Below are positions 17,806-26,662 of a stretch of 64,000 nt of DNA, piece by piece; position 1 is the first letter of the stretch, and each line of letters begins with the position of its first letter. The translations under genes and the position numbers were made by a program. Source of the stretch: Spirochaetaceae bacterium (lineage in GTDB: Bacteria; Spirochaetota; Spirochaetia; Treponematales; Rectinemataceae). The notes under the pieces were generated by a model. The model saw only the letters and a list, made by a program, of their open reading frames with translations, did not search any database and was not told where the DNA came from. The stretch spans positions 44,077-108,076 of the forward strand of contig JANYKC010000027.1 of NCBI GenBank assembly GCA_025358255.1, written 5' to 3'.

Positions 17806-20800
17806 CTACCAGAGAGACATCCGCCCCCTGTCGCTCTCGAACCCTGCCTTTGCAAGGTCGCCGGCCCAGGGAGAATTGGCGGATTTCTCTCCGTTCACGG
17901 TCTCGATGCATAGTCGCTTCCCGGTCCGGGACCGGAGTCCCGCCAGTCCCTGAATGACCGTGGCGGCGCTTTCTGGCTCAAGCCCTTGGGCAAGGACGAG
18001 TTGCCTTCCCGAACGAAGAAGGAGGGCAACCACGCGGCCAGCCAAGACGCAAAATCGGTTGCCCAGGATGCGGCCGGGCAGGCGAAGCGGTTCCTGCCCC
18101 TGGACGCTGTCGACAGCCTCGGTCCGCGAGGCGAGCGAAAGAGCAGCCGCCGCCGGGTCGAGGGCGCAGAGCCACAGCGCCGGAAGGGGCGACCACTCGT
18201 CTATGTGGTTGAACAACTCGAAGGCCTCGATTGTCATGAATTGTGGCCCTTCGAGGCCCTCGAAAAAATGCCCGCACAGGAGTTCACCGCGGAGCTCCAT
18301 GCGCCGCATGGCGGAAAAGAGGGAGCCGAAGCGGAGGGGCGGGGGCTCCCGCTCAAGCAGGGCCCTGGTCAGGAGGCCATAGCGCTCCGCCACGATCCGT
18401 ATCCTCGCCGCATTCAGCTCTTCCTCGTCAAGGGCATCCACCTCCCCTCCGGGAAGCTCCAGCGAGAACCATCGCCCCGCTACGGGAGCGCCGCTTCTCC
18501 AACGCTCCCTCAAGGCCCGGGGGATGCGTCGGGGAAACCCCGGCTTCCGCGGGTCCATGCCACCGACCAATGCATTGGGACCCGGAGCGGCGGTGTCGAA
18601 CTCGGGGAGGTCCTTGCCGAAACCGTCGCGCATCCCCTTCCTGAGGACCTCGAAGCCCTCGCCTGCGCAAAGCCCGGTCCATGCCTCCTTCCAGAGGGCG
18701 AGGGCGGCGGCCTTCGACTCCATGCCCAGCCCTTCCTTGATCGCCCAGAATTCCTTCTTGCCCTCCTCGGCGTCAAGCAGCCTCGAAGGCAAGGACCCGA
18801 TCCCGAAAAGCTCCAGCTCGTCGGCACGGCAGAATGCGACGGTTTCCTTCCCTGCGCCGAACCAGAGACGCGGCTCGGCGGCGAGGATTGCATCAATGTC
18901 CTGTGGCGCATAACGCGACAGTCGGAGTGGGAGGATCTCCCCCTCCCATAGCCTCAAGGGAAGCGGATAGCCCGCAAGGCTGTCGAGCACGCCGGACAGT
19001 CCCTTCCCCCCGATGTCCCCAAGGCCCTGGAGGCGCGCGACGAGGGAGAATGCATCCCGGGAGGGCCTGGCTGCGACGTCGGGCCGCGCAGCCTTGCGGG
19101 AGAGCCTGAGCAGGATCTCCAGGTTTTCCGCGTCAAGGACCTCGACCTCCTTCGATCCTGCGCGGAATTGGTCTACGACAACCTCGCCCCCTTCCTCCAG
19201 TTCGGAGAGGAGCCCGCGCAAATCGTCGCTGGTCAAACCGAAGAGGCCCTCGATCCTCCTCGCGGGAACAGGCCCTTGGCGCCGCAGCCACTCAGCGACA
19301 TGGGAAAGCGGATCCCGCTCCAGGCTTGCCTTGCGCTCGACATGGACAAGGACAAGGTCGCCGCCCTTCCCGAGGGAGAGGCGGACAAGACGGCCCCCTA
19401 CGCCGGGATCGGCATTGTAGTCCTCGCGCAGCCCTTCCGCGCCTGCTGCCATGAGGGCCTCGACTTCATCAAGCGGCAGGAGGACGGCTTCCTTCGCCCA
19501 TTCCGCGAGCTCGAAAGGACTCGCCGGCCCCCACCCCGGGATGAGCCGCCTCGCCTTCCGCGAGAAGCCTTCCACAAGCGCTTCATCAAGCCTCGGGCGC
19601 AGGCGCGATGAGGCGAGGGCGGCCTTTATAACCTCATCCGAGATGGACGAGGAAGGGCTGGCCAGAAGGGCATCGCCTCGATACATGTACTCGCCCGTCT
19701 CCCGCCAGATCGCCTCGCGGGCAAAGGGCGAAGGTATCCTTGAGGCGAAGGAGTGCACCTCGATGCGCGAGGTGGCTATGCCGTCAACGAACTCCGCCAA
19801 ACCCGGCATGTCAAAGAGGTCGACAAGGCAGGACCTCCAGGTCTCGGCCGTGATGGGAAAATCGGGGAATCCCCGCACCGCCTCGAAGAGCCGCTTGGAC
19901 CGCAACCGGGTCATCCAGAGGGGTATGCGCTTCCCATAGCCGCCACGCGGGATGAGGAGGGCCCTTCCCGCGTTTTCGCGGAACTGGGCACCGAAGAGCC
20001 CCGAACCCTCAAGGCGGCCGCGGACCAGCGACTCGAGCCTTTTCGAGGGGCCAAGGCTTCGGAGCATTCGGACAACGCGAGGCCCCCCTCCTTCGCGCGG
20101 ATCCCCTCCAAAGTCCGGCTCAAGGCCAGGGTTATGCCCGAAGCCTGCCGACGGAAAGATGAGGAGCACAAAGTCGTCATCGCTGATCACGTCAGGCGCG
20201 ATGCCCCCCGATTCCTCGAAGGCGGAGGCAAGTGCAAGGGCGAGGGGCTCGTTTATTCCTCCTCCGCGGAGGGTGTGGATGACCACGCAATTGGTATCGC
20301 TTTTCCGTGAGGGGTCGGTGTATGCCTCCACACAGATCGCATGACGCCCCGGCAAGCCAAGGCCCTGGCCCGGTCCTCGGCCCAGGCCGCCACAGGACGC
20401 GGCCGCCTGTGCGGCCACGAAGGAGGCGGCCACCCGGGCCGCCTCCGCGGAAAAATGGAACTCGCCCACAAGAAGCGCCTCGGCGGCCTCGCGGTCTAAT
20501 CCGCCAGCCGGGGACAACCGGTCAAGGAGGCCAAGGAGGCGATCGGACACTATGCCGCTGCGGAAGAGGGACTCGGCCCGCCAGAAGGGGATAAAATCCG
20601 TTCCCTTGCCCAGTGGCAGGACTTCCACCGCCTCCGCGCCGATTTTTACGATCCGCCATGACTGGGCTCCGAGGGTGAATGCGTCGCCCAGCTTCCTTTC
20701 GTAGACGAACTCCTCGTCCAGCTCCCCTATCCTGGTCCCTGACCCCGAAAGCCGCATCGAGTAATGCCCGCGGTCGGGTATGGCCCCTCCCGAGGAATAA

Positions 20801-22368
20801 AGGAGGGTCCGGATGCCATCCCGGGCGCGTACAGTGCCGGTCACGCGGTCCAGGAAGACCCTGGGCTCGAGTTCGCGGAGGCGGGCAGCCCCTGAAACTG
20901 CGCCATCCCCATCCGGTCCAGCGATCGCGAACCTTCCTCCCAGCATGTCGAGGGTGGAGTCGAAAATGGTCCGCGCGAGGCGCTCGAACGGAGGGAAGGA
21001 CAGGATGGTTTCGTACAACTCGTCGACCTTCCATCCGCGCTCCGCGGCCATGGAGAGGAGAACCTGCGCCAGTATGTCCAGGGGAGACTGGGGAATCCGG
21101 ATGGACTCCACGTCACGGTCCTCTGCGCCCTCGACGACGGCTGCCGCGCGGAGAAGGTCCATGCCATGGAAGGGGAAAATGACGGCCGTGCTGGTGAATC
21201 CGACGCCATGTCCCGAACGGCCCGCGCGCTGGAGCGCGGCGTTCACCTCGTTGGGCGAGCCGGCGAGGATGACCTCGTCGACACTGCCCATGTCGATGCC
21301 AAGCTCAAGGGATGCGGTGGCCACGACGCATTTCAGCTCGCCCGCCTTGAAGCGTTCCTCCACGACAAGGCGCGCTTCCCTTGCAAGGGAGCCATGATGC
21401 GCATAGGCCGTGCCCTCCCCCATCTCCTCGTTGAGCAACCAGGCGATGCGTTCGGCCCGGCGCCGCGAATCGGTGAATAAAAGGACGCTCCTCACCGCCG
21501 CTATCCGCGCGGCTATGGCCGGGATGACGGCGTCATACCGCGTCGCGTCCTCGACATCGACAGAGGGAAGATCCGAAGCGCCAGGGAGCTGCGTCTTCGG
21601 CCGCGAAGCCGGCCATTCAACCAGGAAATCGATGCGCTTCCCGATTGAAGGGGCGACAATGGACACATCCCTCTCGGTCCAGGAGATGCTGCCGTCCGCT
21701 CGTCGCACCGCCTCCCGGCCTCCGACATAGCGGGCGGCCAGGTCCAGCGGCCTGAGCGTCGCTGAAAGCGCCACGCGCTGGAACTCCCCGGCAAGGAGGG
21801 CAAGGCGTCCTACCGAGCAGGCAAGGAGGGACCCGCGCTTGGAACCGGCGACCGCATGCAATTCATCGAGAATGACCAGCCGCACGCCTGCCAGGATGGG
21901 CCGTGCGCGCGGGGAATCAAGGAGGAGGGCAAGGCTCTCGGGCGTCGTACAGAGTATCGAGGGAGGCTTGGCGAGGAACCGTCGCCTTTGGGATTGGGGC
22001 GTATCGCCTGATCGTGTCTCAACCCTAGCCTCGGGCATGGGCAGGCGACGCTCCTGGAAAAGCAGGGCGATTTCCGCGAGAGGCGTCTCAAGATTGCGGC
22101 GGACGTCCTCGTTCAATGCCTTGAGGGGGGAGACATAGAGCACCGAGAGGCCGCCCGCAGGGAAGGCTCCCGAAACCGTACAGGAGATCGCATGGAGAAA
22201 AGCGGCCAAGGTCTTGCCGCTGCCTGTCGGGGCCAAGGCCAGGACATGTCCGCCCGACGCCAGGTGGGACCAGGTCTCGGCCTGGACGGCGGTCGCGCCG
22301 CCGTAGCGCCCGATGAACCACTCCCGCACCAGCGGATGGAAGGTGTCGAAGCCGCTGCCCGGATTCAA
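17806..22368 (-). CDS. lhr: Lhr-type DEAD/DEAH large helicase (1520 aa)
   Basis: ALAPTGSGKTLAAFLHA, VILDELHAVAGSKRG, LSATLRPLD, AGRSGHGVGFTSTAVIFP plus long C-terminal Lhr region. Confidence 0.95.
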   Translation of the reverse strand: MNPGSGFDTFHPLVREWFIGRYGGATAVQAETWSHLASGGHVLALAPTGSGKTLAAFLHAISCTVSGAFPAGGLSVLYVSPLKALNEDVRRNLETPLAEIALLFQERRLPMPEARVETRSGDTPQSQRRRFLAKPPSILCTTPESLALLLDSPRARPILAGVRLVILDELHAVAGSKRGSLLACSVGRLALLAGEFQRVALSATLRPLDLAARYVGGREAVRRADGSISWTERDVSIVAPSIGKRIDFLVEWPASRPKTQLPGASDLPSVDVEDATRYDAVIPAIAARIAAVRSVLLFTDSRRRAERIAWLLNEEMGEGTAYAHHGSLAREARLVVEERFKAGELKCVVATASLELGIDMGSVDEVILAGSPNEVNAALQRAGRSGHGVGFTSTAVIFPFHGMDLLRAAAVVEGAEDRDVESIRIPQSPLDILAQVLLSMAAERGWKVDELYETILSFPPFERLARTIFDSTLDMLGGRFAIAGPDGDGAVSGAARLRELEPRVFLDRVTGTVRARDGIRTLLYSSGGAIPDRGHYSMRLSGSGTRIGELDEEFVYERKLGDAFTLGAQSWRIVKIGAEAVEVLPLGKGTDFIPFWRAESLFRSGIVSDRLLGLLDRLSPAGGLDREAAEALLVGEFHFSAEAARVAASFVAAQAAASCGGLGRGPGQGLGLPGRHAICVEAYTDPSRKSDTNCVVIHTLRGGGINEPLALALASAFEESGGIAPDVISDDDFVLLIFPSAGFGHNPGLEPDFGGDPREGGGPRVVRMLRSLGPSKRLESLVRGRLEGSGLFGAQFRENAGRALLIPRGGYGKRIPLWMTRLRSKRLFEAVRGFPDFPITAETWRSCLVDLFDMPGLAEFVDGIATSRIEVHSFASRIPSPFAREAIWRETGEYMYRGDALLASPSSSISDEVIKAALASSRLRPRLDEALVEGFSRKARRLIPGWGPASPFELAEWAKEAVLLPLDEVEALMAAGAEGLREDYNADPGVGGRLVRLSLGKGGDLVLVHVERKASLERDPLSHVAEWLRRQGPVPARRIEGLFGLTSDDLRGLLSELEEGGEVVVDQFRAGSKEVEVLDAENLEILLRLSRKAARPDVAARPSRDAFSLVARLQGLGDIGGKGLSGVLDSLAGYPLPLRLWEGEILPLRLSRYAPQDIDAILAAEPRLWFGAGKETVAFCRADELELFGIGSLPSRLLDAEEGKKEFWAIKEGLGMESKAAALALWKEAWTGLCAGEGFEVLRKGMRDGFGKDLPEFDTAAPGPNALVGGMDPRKPGFPRRIPRALRERWRSGAPVAGRWFSLELPGGEVDALDEEELNAARIRIVAERYGLLTRALLEREPPPLRFGSLFSAMRRMELRGELLCGHFFEGLEGPQFMTIEAFELFNHIDEWSPLPALWLCALDPAAAALSLASRTEAVDSVQGQEPLRLPGRILGNRFCVLAGRVVALLLRSGRQLVLAQGLEPESAATVIQGLAGLRSRTGKRLCIETVNGEKSANSPWAGDLAKAGFESDRGRMSLW

Positions 22369-23105
22369 GCGTGCGGCCTCGCTTGCCCGCGGATCCTCGC
22401 TTTCGGCGCCACACCGCGGATGAGGCCGAGGAAAACCTCGAGCACGGTCTCCGGATAGGGCAGGACCGAGTCCCAGGCGGGATCAAGGCAGGCGCCTGGC
22501 CGGAAGGGCTGGAGCACCACGTCGTCCCGCCTTTCGAGTACAGCCATCAGTCCATCGAGGTCGGGGAGGTCGAGCACACCCGGCGCACAGGTTATGCGGA
22601 CTTCATAGGGATGGCCGGCTGAGCGGATCAGGGCGAGCGACTCCACGACAAGGTTCCCGGCGTTCCGCAGGGCAGGGGCGACCCGGGCATAGCTGGACGG
22701 CGAGGTTTTCAGGTCGAGGGATATGAAATCCGCGCGCACTCCGGCTATGCGATCAGGGAAAGAGCCATTGGTGTCGAGCTTCACGGCGAGCCCCAAGGCC
22801 GCGATCCGGCGGGCGAGGAAGGCCAGGTCGTCATGGAAAAGGGGCTCCCCGCCCGATAGGACAACCCCCGAGACAAGGCCCGCCCTCTTCTTCAGGAAGG
22901 CGAGGGCCCCATCCAGCGAGAAGCTTTCATCCACCTCGCCCGGCAGCGCCCCGACCGGACATTGAGGCTCCCCTGAAGTCCGGACAAGATCGGCATTATG
23001 GCAATAGGGACAGCGGAAGTTGCAGCCCTTCGTGAACAGCACGGCGGACACCCGGCCTGGAAAGTCGATGAGGCTCGTCTTTCTCAGGGCCAGCGTGGTC
23101 ATCAT
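22365..23105 (-). CDS. nrdG: Anaerobic ribonucleotide reductase activating radical-SAM protein
   Basis: ALRKTSLIDFPGRVSAVLFTKGCNFRCPYCHNADLV (CxxxCxxC); start at internal MMTTLAL. Confidence 0.9.
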   Translation of the reverse strand: MMTTLALRKTSLIDFPGRVSAVLFTKGCNFRCPYCHNADLVRTSGEPQCPVGALPGEVDESFSLDGALAFLKKRAGLVSGVVLSGGEPLFHDDLAFLARRIAALGLAVKLDTNGSFPDRIAGVRADFISLDLKTSPSSYARVAPALRNAGNLVVESLALIRSAGHPYEVRITCAPGVLDLPDLDGLMAVLERRDDVVLQPFRPGACLDPAWDSVLPYPETVLEVFLGLIRGVAPKARIRGQARPHA

Positions 23106-23650
23106 GCGCCTGTTCCCGCTCCCGGAAACCTCGCCTTGAGCTCCATGAGGCCAAGGGCACGGAAGGCTTCCCTTCCCTGACCATCCAGCCCCAGCACCAT
23201 GGGGGTGGAAAGGATGCCATGGCGTCTGGCGAGGGCCAGACCTTCCTCGTCGTCCACGTCCACAAAAACAGCCGGCAAGCGGGAGCTCGTCACGTAGTCC
23301 GCCACCGGGGGACAATTGGGACATGCCTTGCGGGTGAAGACAAGCATCCCACTCCCCGCAGCCTCTCCGGCATGGGCGGGCGCATCGCCACAAAGCGCGA
23401 GTGCCGCAGCTGAGGACCTTGGCTCGCCGCCGACGCGGTGGCTCTCCTCGCCGGGGAAGGCATCGGACGCCTCAGGCATCCCGAAGGCCAGGCGCGATCG
23501 ATATTCCTGTCGCTTGCCCGCGTTCCAGTTCCGGACAGAACGGTAGTAACCGACGATCCGGCTATAGACCTCGGTCGGCCGCCCTTCCACCGCTTCCAGT
23601 TCCGCCCGCAGTCCGGCAAGTTTCTCCTCAAGTCCCTGACGCGTATCCAA
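23102..23650 (-). CDS. Separate glycyl-radical segment of class III RNR (RIVGYYRSVRNWNAGKRQEY) fused to a CPNC redoxin-like domain
   Basis: TTG start preceded by AGGGGAGGG; EVYSRIVGYYRSVRNWNAGKRQEYRSR then LVFTRKACPNCPPVADYV...GILSTPMVLGLDGQG. Confidence 0.8.
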   Translation of the reverse strand: MDTRQGLEEKLAGLRAELEAVEGRPTEVYSRIVGYYRSVRNWNAGKRQEYRSRLAFGMPEASDAFPGEESHRVGGEPRSSAAALALCGDAPAHAGEAAGSGMLVFTRKACPNCPPVADYVTSSRLPAVFVDVDDEEGLALARRHGILSTPMVLGLDGQGREAFRALGLMELKARFPGAGTGA

Positions 23651-23699
23651 ATTCCCTCCCCTTTCCCTGTCTCATGCGCTTCCTGGCCGGGTCCGGCAG

Positions 23700-25859
23700 T
23701 CATGCGCTCGGGAGCGCGGCCAATTCCCTCTCCACCGCCAGGATCTCGGACCGCAGGCGTTCTTCGCTTTCGGCGCGGCATTTAGGGCATGTCCAGGTCT
23801 CGCCGGGCAGGTAGCCATGGACCGGGCAGACCGAAAAGGTCGGCGACACCGTGTAATAGGGGATCCGGTAGCGCGAGGCCACGGACCTGACAAGCTCCCT
23901 GACCGCCCTCCAGTCCTCCGGCGCCTCTCCGAGGAAGATGTGGAACACCGTCCCCCCCGTGTACCTCGACTGCAGCGCCTCCTGGTGGTCGAGGGCGTCG
24001 AAGAGGTCTGCGGTCTTGCCCACCGGGAGTTGGCTCGAGTTGGTGTAATATGGCACGCCTCCGTCCTCCCCATCCGTTTCCCCAGGGACGACGCCGGAGA
24101 CCAGCAGGTCCTTCCAATTGGCGTGGTCGTGCTTCGCAAGGCGATACGAGGTGGATTCGGCCGGCGTGGCCTCGAGGTTGAACAGCTCGCCCGTCCTTTC
24201 CTGCCAATCCTGGAGCCTTGTGCGCATGTGTTCGAGCACCTCGAGCGCGAAGTCCCGGCCCTTGCCGTCGTCGATGCCGACGCCGAGGAAATTCAGGCAG
24301 CATTCGTGCATTCCAACGAGGCCTATCGTGTTGAAATGGCTGTCGAAATTCCCTAGGTAGCGCCGGGTATATGGGAAAAGCCCCCCGTCCAGGAGGCGGG
24401 TGATGACTTTCCGCTTGATGCGCAGGGACTCGGCGGCCAGGTCGACGAGGCGATCGAGGCGCGCGTAGAAGGAGTCTAGGCCATGCCGCCCGCGGCCGTC
24501 ATCCCGGCCATGAAGGCCGCTCGAAAGGTAGCCGATGCGCGGCAGGTTTATCGTCACGACGCCGATCGATCCTGTGAGCTCATCCGAGCCGAACAAGCCC
24601 CCGCCTCGCTTTCGCAGCTCCCGCTTGTCCAGCTGGAGGCGGCAGCACATGGAGCGGACGTCCGAGGGATCGAGGTCGGAGTTCACGAAATTCTGGAAGT
24701 AGGGGGTGCCGTACTTCGCCGTCATCTCGAAGAGAAGCCTCGCGTTGGGCGATTCCCAATCGAAGTCCTTCGTGATGTTGTAGGTCGGGATCGGGTACTG
24801 GAAGCCGCGCCCGACCGAATCGCCTTGGAGCATCAGCTCGATGAAGATGCGGTTGATGCTGTCCATCTCCGCCCGGCAATCGCCGTAGGTGAAGGGCATC
24901 TCCTCGCCGCCGACCACGGCGGGACGGCCCGCAAGGTCCTCCGGGCAGGTCCAGTCGAGGGTGATGTTCGTGAAGGGCGCCTGGCTGCCCCAGCGGCTGG
25001 GCGTGTTGACGCCGAAGAGGAAGGACTGGACGCATTGCCGCAATTCGAAATCGCTCATCGCGTCCTTCTTGACGAAGGGGGCGAGGTAGGTGTCGAAGGA
25101 GGAGAAAGCCTGGGCTCCGGCCCATTCGTTCTGGAGGACGCCGAGGAAGTTAACCATCTGCTGGACGAGGGTCGAGAGCCTCCGCGCGGGCTTCGACGAT
25201 ATCTTGTCGGGGACTCCTCCGAGTCCTTCCGCAATGAGCTGCCGGAGCGACCATCCCGCGCAGTAGCCGGAGAACATGGACAGGTCATGGATGTGGAGGT
25301 CGGCGTTGCGGTGGGCATCCGCGATCTCCTCGGGATAGATGTTCTTGAGCCAGTAATTTGCGGTGATGGCGCCTGAATTGTGGAGGATGAGTCCACCCAG
25401 GGAATAGTTGACATTCGCGTTTTCCTTGACCCGCCAGTCGGCCTGCGAGAGGTAGCCGTCCATGGTCCCGTTGATGTCAAGCATGAGGCGCTTCGCGTCG
25501 CGCATCGCGTCATGGCGGGAGCGGTACAGGATGTAGGCCTTGGCGGCCCTCGCCTGGCCCGCTTCGATAAGCGCCTCCTCCACGAGGTCCTGGATCTCCT
25601 CGATCGCGGGGATGGAATTGGGATGGCGTGCCGACATGAGATCGCGCAACTTTGCCTCGACACAGGCCACTATCGCGGGCAAGGCCTCAAGGGCGGCGGA
25701 TTCAAGCCCGACCGCGCCGAAGGCGCTCCTGACCGCCACATCGATCCTGGATCGGTCATAGCGCTCTATCTCCCCGGAACGCTTGGCGACGTGGCGGACG
25801 GGGCCGGGATCCGCGCTGCCAAGGAAGGATCTCCACTCCGGGAAGACCTCCTGGCTAGC
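23700..25859 (-). CDS. nrdD: Anaerobic ribonucleoside-triphosphate reductase catalytic subunit, ending after the Zn-binding cysteines
   Basis: KRSGEIERYDRSRI ATP-cone, SMCCRLQLDKRELRKRGGGLFG, CPVHGYLPGETWTCPKCRAESEERL then stop; no RxxGY in this ORF; start at MASQEVF preferred. Confidence 0.92.
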   Translation of the reverse strand, partial: ASQEVFPEWRSFLGSADPGPVRHVAKRSGEIERYDRSRIDVAVRSAFGAVGLESAALEALPAIVACVEAKLRDLMSARHPNSIPAIEEIQDLVEEALIEAGQARAAKAYILYRSRHDAMRDAKRLMLDINGTMDGYLSQADWRVKENANVNYSLGGLILHNSGAITANYWLKNIYPEEIADAHRNADLHIHDLSMFSGYCAGWSLRQLIAEGLGGVPDKISSKPARRLSTLVQQMVNFLGVLQNEWAGAQAFSSFDTYLAPFVKKDAMSDFELRQCVQSFLFGVNTPSRWGSQAPFTNITLDWTCPEDLAGRPAVVGGEEMPFTYGDCRAEMDSINRIFIELMLQGDSVGRGFQYPIPTYNITKDFDWESPNARLLFEMTAKYGTPYFQNFVNSDLDPSDVRSMCCRLQLDKRELRKRGGGLFGSDELTGSIGVVTINLPRIGYLSSGLHGRDDGRGRHGLDSFYARLDRLVDLAAESLRIKRKVITRLLDGGLFPYTRRYLGNFDSHFNTIGLVGMHECCLNFLGVGIDDGKGRDFALEVLEHMRTRLQDWQERTGELFNLEATPAESTSYRLAKHDHANWKDLLVSGVVPGETDGEDGGVPYYTNSSQLPVGKTADLFDALDHQEALQSRYTGGTVFHIFLGEAPEDWRAVRELVRSVASRYRIPYYTVSPTFSVCPVHGYLPGETWTCPKCRAESEERLRSEILAVERELAALPSA

Positions 25860-26382
25860 CATCGAGGCTACCTTCAAGCTCGCTTGCCTTGGCCCGGTGC
25901 CCCAGGGCGCTTTCGCCCGCCAGGTTCAGCTCCCCAAGGAGCTCGATCTCGCGGATGAACTCCCCAGTGGTCTCGAATTTCCGGTACACCGAGGCGAAGC
26001 GCACGTAGGCCACCTTGTCGAGGGCATAGAGCTTGCCTAAGGACATCTCCCCGAGCTCGGAGCTCGCGATCTCATTCGAGGTCTTTCCCCGCATGGCCGC
26101 TTCATCCTCGATCTCATTGACGAGGTTCTCGATCGAAAGCTGGGATACGGGGCGTTTTTCCAGCGCACGGATGATGCCGCGCTCGAGCTTGGCGCGTTCG
26201 TAGGGCTGGCGCCGGCCGTCGCGCTTTATCACCATGAGGGGCTTTTCCTCGATCCTCTCATAGCTGGTAAAGCGGAAGCCGCAGGAGAGGCATTCCCGGC
26301 GCCTCCGGATGCTCTCGCCGTTGGCCAGGGTCCTTGAATCGATCACCTTGTCATCCATGCTTCCACAATGAGGACAGCGCAT
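25855..26382 (-). CDS. nrdR: Transcriptional repressor NrdR
   Basis: MRCPHCGSMDDKVIDSRTLANGESIRRRRECLSCGFRFTSYERIE. Confidence 0.97.
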   Translation of the reverse strand: MRCPHCGSMDDKVIDSRTLANGESIRRRRECLSCGFRFTSYERIEEKPLMVIKRDGRRQPYERAKLERGIIRALEKRPVSQLSIENLVNEIEDEAAMRGKTSNEIASSELGEMSLGKLYALDKVAYVRFASVYRKFETTGEFIREIELLGELNLAGESALGHRAKASELEGSLDG

Positions 26383-26421
26383 TTTGCTCCCACGTTTGGT
26401 ATGATCTTTGCATACATCAAA

Positions 26422-26468
26422 CCACTACACATTGAGTACTGAAAACCAATAGGTACAGGATATAGTGG
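26422..26468. promoter_or_regulatory. Tandem candidate NrdR boxes (26422-26437 and 26453-26468), centres 31 bp apart
   Basis: CCACTACACATTGAGT and GTACAGGATATAGTGG (reverse CCACTATATCCTGTAC) resemble an ACACTATATATAGTGT-type box; placed just upstream of nrdR. Confidence 0.65.
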
Positions 26469-26584
26469 GTGGCTCGGGCACTGTCAAGCAAAGATGGAGC
26501 GAAAACTACCCGATTAGCACGGGAACACATTCGGAACCGAGGTAAGTGGATTTTTTGGATTATTTTGCCCGCCAAGCACGCGAC

Positions 26585-26620
26585 AAAAAAAGTCCGGACC
26601 ACCTTGCGGCCGGCCCGGAC
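26585..26620 (-). terminator. Terminator downstream of slipin gene
   Basis: Minus strand GTCCGGGCCGGCCGCAAGGTGGTCCGGACTTTTTTT. Confidence 0.75.
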
Positions 26621-26662
26621 CAGTCCCATCGTCCCGCCACCTCGCGGGGATGATAGGACGCC

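Noticed and set aside
18428-21803. Many 60-320-aa plus/minus ORFs inside lhr
   Set aside because: Out-of-frame translations of the helicase gene; Arg/Ser/Pro-rich.
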